From positions 1-10,661 of the forward strand of contig JASHQT010000286.1 in NCBI GenBank assembly GCA_030039005.1: DNA of 10,661 nt, read 5' to 3'. The notes beneath the pieces were generated by a model that did no database searches, was not told the DNA's origin, and saw only the letters and a list, made by a program, of their open reading frames with translations. Positions 7,529 to 10,661 of this stretch are shown piece after piece; the stretch's first letter is position 1; each line of letters opens with the position of its first letter. Source of the stretch: Bryobacteraceae bacterium (GTDB taxonomy: Bacteria; Acidobacteriota; Terriglobia; Bryobacterales; Bryobacteraceae). The position numbers were made by a program, and so were the translations under genes.

Positions 7529-8546
7529 AAAGGACAGTAATGGCCGTCCACAGATTTCGAAAGTAACCCCGGAGGCGGCCATTCCGGGCGGCGAGTTTCA
7601 GATCCGCGGCGCGGGTTTAGCACGAGCGGAACGCCCGCGCGTCACCATCGGCGACATGGAAGCGCCCATCGTGATCGGATCCGACTCGTGCGTGATCGTG
7701 CGCGTTCCCGAAGGCGCGTCGGCGGGCGATTTGGTGGTCGCCAACGGGTCGCTGAGCAGCCAGGCTTGGACCTGCGACATCGGCATCCAGATTGCCGAAA
7801 ATCTCTATGCGGTGGGCAACCCGGCGGTGGATTCGTTCGGCAACATCTACGTCACGTTTAGCGGATCGCGCGGGCAGAAGACGCCGGTGTCGGTGTACAA
7901 GATCGACCTGAACTACAACATGAAGCCGTTCGCGAGCGAGATCATGAACGCCACCGGCCTCGCTTTCGACCGCGCCGGAACGCTGTATATTTCCAGCCGC
8001 TACGACGGGGTGGTGTATCAAGCCACTTCGACGGGCAACGTATCGACGTTCGTCGAAGGCATGGGCGTGGCTACCGGGCTCGCCTTCGATCCGGACGAAA
8101 ACCTGTACGTCGGCGACCGCAGCGGCACGGTTTTCAAGATCAGCCGCCAGCGCCAGATTTACGTTTTCGCGACGTTGGAGCCTTCCATCGCGGCGTATCA
8201 CTTTGCGTTCGGAGGCGACGGCTACTTGTACGTCACCGGCCCTACCACATCGAGCTTCGATTCGGTGCACCGCATTTCGCCGAACGGCGAAGTGGAGACG
8301 TATTATCGCGGACTGGGCCGGCCTCAGGGTTTGGCTTTCGACGCCGAAGACCGGCTCTACGTGGCTGCGTCATTCGGCGGACGGCGCGGCGTGGTGCGAT
8401 TCGATCAGGACCGGCATCCCGAGCTGTTCCTCTCCGGCCCCGGAATCGTCGGTTTGGCGTTCACTCCCTCCCGCGCGCTGGCCGTGTGCACCAATAACGC
8501 GGTGTATCGCGTGGACGCCGGCATCGCGGGCCGGCCTCTTCCCTGA
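7518..8546 (+). CDS. IPT/TIG domain plus six-bladed NHL/SMP-30-like propeller protein of unknown function
   Basis: I do not recognise a named family for this 342-residue protein. Residues about 11-88 resemble an IPT/TIG immunoglobulin-like domain (ISKVTPEAAIPGGEFQIRGAGL and following strands). Residues about 95-335 form six repeats of roughly 40 residues with the pattern GLAFD-x4-LYV: near 101 (AVDSFGNIYVT), 145, 185, 227, 268 and 309. That spacing suggests a six-bladed propeller like NHL or SMP-30/gluconolactonase proteins. No signal peptide or membrane span is visible, so it is predicted cytoplasmic, which is unusual for such an IPT-propeller pairing. The ATG lies inside the end of pgpA (11-base overlap), behind a T-rich leader with no Shine-Dalgarno sequence, and its stop overlaps the cinA start in TGATG. 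Both features suggest coupled translation. A binding or scaffold role is more likely than catalysis, but this is inference. Confidence 0.8.
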   Translation: MPSKKDSNGRPQISKVTPEAAIPGGEFQIRGAGLARAERPRVTIGDMEAPIVIGSDSCVIVRVPEGASAGDLVVANGSLSSQAWTCDIGIQIAENLYAVGNPAVDSFGNIYVTFSGSRGQKTPVSVYKIDLNYNMKPFASEIMNATGLAFDRAGTLYISSRYDGVVYQATSTGNVSTFVEGMGVATGLAFDPDENLYVGDRSGTVFKISRQRQIYVFATLEPSIAAYHFAFGGDGYLYVTGPTTSSFDSVHRISPNGEVETYYRGLGRPQGLAFDAEDRLYVAASFGGRRGVVRFDQDRHPELFLSGPGIVGLAFTPSRALAVCTNNAVYRVDAGIAGRPLP

Positions 8547-9778
8547 TGCCAGACGCCGAGATCATCGCCGTCGGATCGGAACTGCTGACGCCGCAGAGAC
8601 TGGATACAAACTCGCTGTATCTGACCGATCAGCTCAACGCTCTAGGCGTGGAGGTGGTGCGCAAAACGGTGGTGGGCGATGAGCGCGAGCGGCTTACCGA
8701 CAGCATTCTGGCCGCGGCGGCGCGATCGCAAATCGTGGTTCTCACCGGCGGCCTGGGCCCCACCGAGGACGATGTGACGCGCGATGCCGTCGCCAGCGCG
8801 CTCGGCCGCAAGCTGGTTTTCGAGCAGGAGATTTGCGACCGCGTGGAAGCCCGCATTCGCGCGTTCGGGCGCAAGATGGCGGAGAACAACCGCCGCCAGG
8901 CTTATGTTCTCGAAGGCGCCGAGGTGCTGCCCAACGATCGCGGCACGGCGCCGGGGCAATGGATCGCGAGCGACGGCGTGGTCTTCATGCTGCTGCCTGG
9001 GCCGCCCATGGAATTGAAGCCGATGTTCGAAGGCCAGTGTCTCCCGCGCCTCGAGAAGATGCTGCCGCCGCAAGCCATTCGCACGCGCTGGCTGCGCGTG
9101 GTGGGCATCGGCGAGTCGGATCTCGATCAACTGATTGCGCCGGTTTACACGCGCTACACGAACCTCGCCACCACCATTCTGGCCGTATCAGGCGAGATTC
9201 ACGTGCATCTGCGCGCGCGCTGCGCGACGGCGCAAGAAGCGGAGACGATTGTGGCGCAGGCGAGCTCCGAAATCGAACCGCTGCTCGGCGATCGCGTGTA
9301 TTCGTGCAATGGCGATTCGCTCGAAAAAGTGTGCGGCGATCTGCTGCGCGCGCGGAACGCGAGCTTGAGCGTGGCCGAAAGCGCCACCAGCGGACTCCTT
9401 GGAGGACGTATTACCGCAGTCCCGTCGGCGTCGGACTATTTTCGCGGCGGTTTCATCGCGTATGCGGATGAAATGAAGGTCCGATTGCTCGGCGTTCCCG
9501 CGGAGTTGATCGCCGAACATACGGCGGTGAGTGAACCGGTGGCCAAAGCCATGGCCGAGGGCGCGCGCGAGCGCACCGGATCGGACTACGCGCTATCCAT
9601 CACCGGTTATGCCGGCCCCAGCGGTGAGAACGTCGGGCTGGTGTTCATCGGCATTGCCTCGCCCGATGCAACTGAAGTTCGCCGCGTGCAATGGCCGGCC
9701 GATCGCGAACGCGTGCGCGCGTTTTCCACCAACATCGCGCTCGATATGCTGCGCCGCAAACTTCTCGGCCTTTCGTGA
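8546..9778 (+). CDS. cinA: CinA-family protein (MoCF-like domain plus NMN deamidase-like domain)
   Basis: The 410-residue protein has both halves of full-length CinA. Residues 1-170 are the MoaB/Mog-like domain (COG1058), with EIIAVGSELL, TGGLGPTEDD (67-76) and PGPPMEL (151-157). In characterised relatives this half has ADP-ribose or related pyrophosphatase activity. The C-terminal half (about 262-408) is PncC-like, a domain that deamidates nicotinamide mononucleotide in NAD salvage. It shows AESATSG (277-283), IAYADEMK (Y306, K311), TAVSEPVAKAMAEGA and ITGYAGPSGENVGLVFIG. The serine, tyrosine and lysine expected at the active site are kept, but the usual AESCTGG reads AESATSG, so activity of this half is not certain. 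The name comes from a competence link in streptococci and does not show competence here. The start overlaps the preceding stop in TGATG; the next gene begins six bases after its stop. Confidence 0.93.
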   Translation: MPDAEIIAVGSELLTPQRLDTNSLYLTDQLNALGVEVVRKTVVGDERERLTDSILAAAARSQIVVLTGGLGPTEDDVTRDAVASALGRKLVFEQEICDRVEARIRAFGRKMAENNRRQAYVLEGAEVLPNDRGTAPGQWIASDGVVFMLLPGPPMELKPMFEGQCLPRLEKMLPPQAIRTRWLRVVGIGESDLDQLIAPVYTRYTNLATTILAVSGEIHVHLRARCATAQEAETIVAQASSEIEPLLGDRVYSCNGDSLEKVCGDLLRARNASLSVAESATSGLLGGRITAVPSASDYFRGGFIAYADEMKVRLLGVPAELIAEHTAVSEPVAKAMAEGARERTGSDYALSITGYAGPSGENVGLVFIGIASPDATEVRRVQWPADRERVRAFSTNIALDMLRRKLLGLS

Positions 9779-9784
9779 GCAAGC

Positions 9785-10645
9785 ATGCCCTTCGAAGTGT
9801 TCGAGAGCGAAGCTCGTGGCATCCTGAGTCCCACTACCGGATTCATCGCCGAAGCCGGATTCACGCACTCGCTCACGCCGGCCCGCAACTGCACCTTCGG
9901 TTGCACCTATTGCTATGTGCCCACGATGCGCATTTATGGCGGGCTCAAGCGCGAGGACTGGACGCATTGGGGCCAGTTCACCACGTTTAAACGTAACGCG
10001 CCGGAATTGTTGCGGCGCGAGTTGCGCCCGCACTCCAGTAATGACCAGGTGATTTATTGTTCGCCGTTGGTGGATCCTTATCAACCGGCCGAGGAGACCG
10101 AACAACTGATGCCGCGCATCTTGAATGAACTGCTCGCGCGGCCGCCGAAGATTTTCGCGATCCAAACGCGCGGGCCATTGATCGTTCGCGATCTCGCGAA
10201 ACTGGTGGAACTCTCGAAGATTTGCACGGTGCGCGTCAGCTTTTCGATCACCACCAATCGGGAGCCGGTGCGCCGGTTATATGAGCCGCGTTGCGCGACC
10301 ATCGATTGCCGCCTGAAGACGATTCGCGAGCTGCGGCGCGCGGGCATCGCGACGTTCGCAACGCTCGCGCCGCTTCTGCCCTGCGATCCCGAGGATCTGG
10401 CCGGCCTGGCGCTCGAGGCGACCGATCAGGACATCATTGGCGATCCCTTGCATGTACGCGCGGTGAAACCGCGCGGCGCTACGACACGGGAGACCGCGTT
10501 CGGTATCAGCGCGAAGCACGAATTTTCGAATTGGCTGGACGCCGGCTTTCAGGGCGAGGTCGTCGAGCGCATCGCGTGCGCGGTCCGTCGCGCGGGACGG
10601 CGCTTCGCCGCGGGAACGGAAGGATTCGGATGGCTGGCACGTTAG
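9785..10645 (+). CDS. SplB-like (COG1533) radical SAM protein
   Basis: The 286-residue protein carries the radical SAM cluster motif CTFGCTYCYVP (C36, C40, C43), whose cysteines bind the [4Fe-4S] cluster that cleaves S-adenosylmethionine. Further motifs match the spore photoproduct lyase-related group found in many non-spore-formers: LVDPYQPAEE (about 96-105), VRVSFSITTNREPVRRLYEP and APLLPCDPEDLAGL. The last has Cys where relatives often have Gly. No substrate is established for these non-sporulating members, and nothing suggests that this organism forms spores, so DNA photoproduct repair should not be assumed. It is cytoplasmic. It starts six bases after cinA without a clear Shine-Dalgarno sequence, and its last 16 bases overlap the next gene. 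Length is within the short end of the family. Confidence 0.88.
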   Translation: MPFEVFESEARGILSPTTGFIAEAGFTHSLTPARNCTFGCTYCYVPTMRIYGGLKREDWTHWGQFTTFKRNAPELLRRELRPHSSNDQVIYCSPLVDPYQPAEETEQLMPRILNELLARPPKIFAIQTRGPLIVRDLAKLVELSKICTVRVSFSITTNREPVRRLYEPRCATIDCRLKTIRELRRAGIATFATLAPLLPCDPEDLAGLALEATDQDIIGDPLHVRAVKPRGATTRETAFGISAKHEFSNWLDAGFQGEVVERIACAVRRAGRRFAAGTEGFGWLAR

Positions 10646-10661
10646 AACGGCTTGGCATCGC
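10630..10661 (+). CDS. Start of a further gene, cut by the window end
   Basis: An ATG at 10630 opens a frame (MAGTLERLGI) that runs off the window. GGAAGGA, five bases upstream (10618-10624), is a good Shine-Dalgarno sequence at good spacing, and the 16-base overlap with the radical SAM gene fits the overlapping style of this run. Only ten residues are visible, so the product cannot be named. Confidence 0.45.
   Translation, partial: MAGTLERLGI

Noticed and set aside
7540..7566. Mini-frame of eight codons (MAVHRFRK) behind an AAAAGGA motif inside the start of the propeller gene
   Set aside because: A short out-of-frame match is expected by chance; nothing shows that it is translated.
1..10661. 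Search for a defence island, mobile element, CRISPR array or other new multi-gene system
   Set aside because: No transposase, integrase, terminal inverted repeats, direct-repeat array, tRNA or base-composition shift was seen. The genes are ordinary chromosomal families, so no novel system is claimed.

Overview
The window is GC-rich bacterial DNA with dense gene packing and no intergenic gap longer than about 70 bases. The best guess for the source is an acidobacterium of the Solibacter/Bryobacter type. The main reason is the large Ser/Thr kinase with one membrane span and a C-terminal WD40-like propeller, a protein type greatly expanded in that phylum. A propeller protein with an IPT/TIG domain and the compact run of co-directional genes fit as well. 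The assignment is inference: there is no rRNA or other decisive marker here.

Layout. Bases 1-171 are the 3' end of a c-type cytochrome gene on the + strand. Converging on it is a small SnoaL/NTF2-like gene on the - strand (182-544). From a short divergent spacer (545-612), an unbroken + strand run extends to the window end: an ornithine cyclodeaminase/mu-crystallin family reductase, the kinase-propeller protein, a secreted amidohydrolase, rimO (ribosomal protein S12 methylthiotransferase), yacG (zinc-binding gyrase inhibitor family), pgpA (phosphatidylglycerophosphatase A), an IPT/six-bladed-propeller protein of unknown function, cinA, an SplB-like radical SAM protein, and the first codons of another gene cut off by the window end.

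Spacing in the run is between -16 and +27 bases. Several junctions overlap: ATGA between kinase and amidohydrolase, 11 bases between pgpA and the propeller gene, TGATG into cinA, and 16 bases at the last junction. Much of it is therefore probably co-transcribed and translationally coupled. The genes do not form one pathway. The second half is housekeeping (ribosome modification, gyrase control, phospholipid synthesis, nucleotide/NAD salvage). The first half looks like signalling plus metabolism of small amine or imine compounds.

I found no mobile element, CRISPR array, RNA gene, toxin-antitoxin pair or defence island, and no convincing new multi-gene system. The items most worth a second look are the unassigned propeller protein between pgpA and cinA, the coupling of the kinase-propeller gene to an exported amidohydrolase, and active-site substitutions in the cyclodeaminase-family protein and in CinA.
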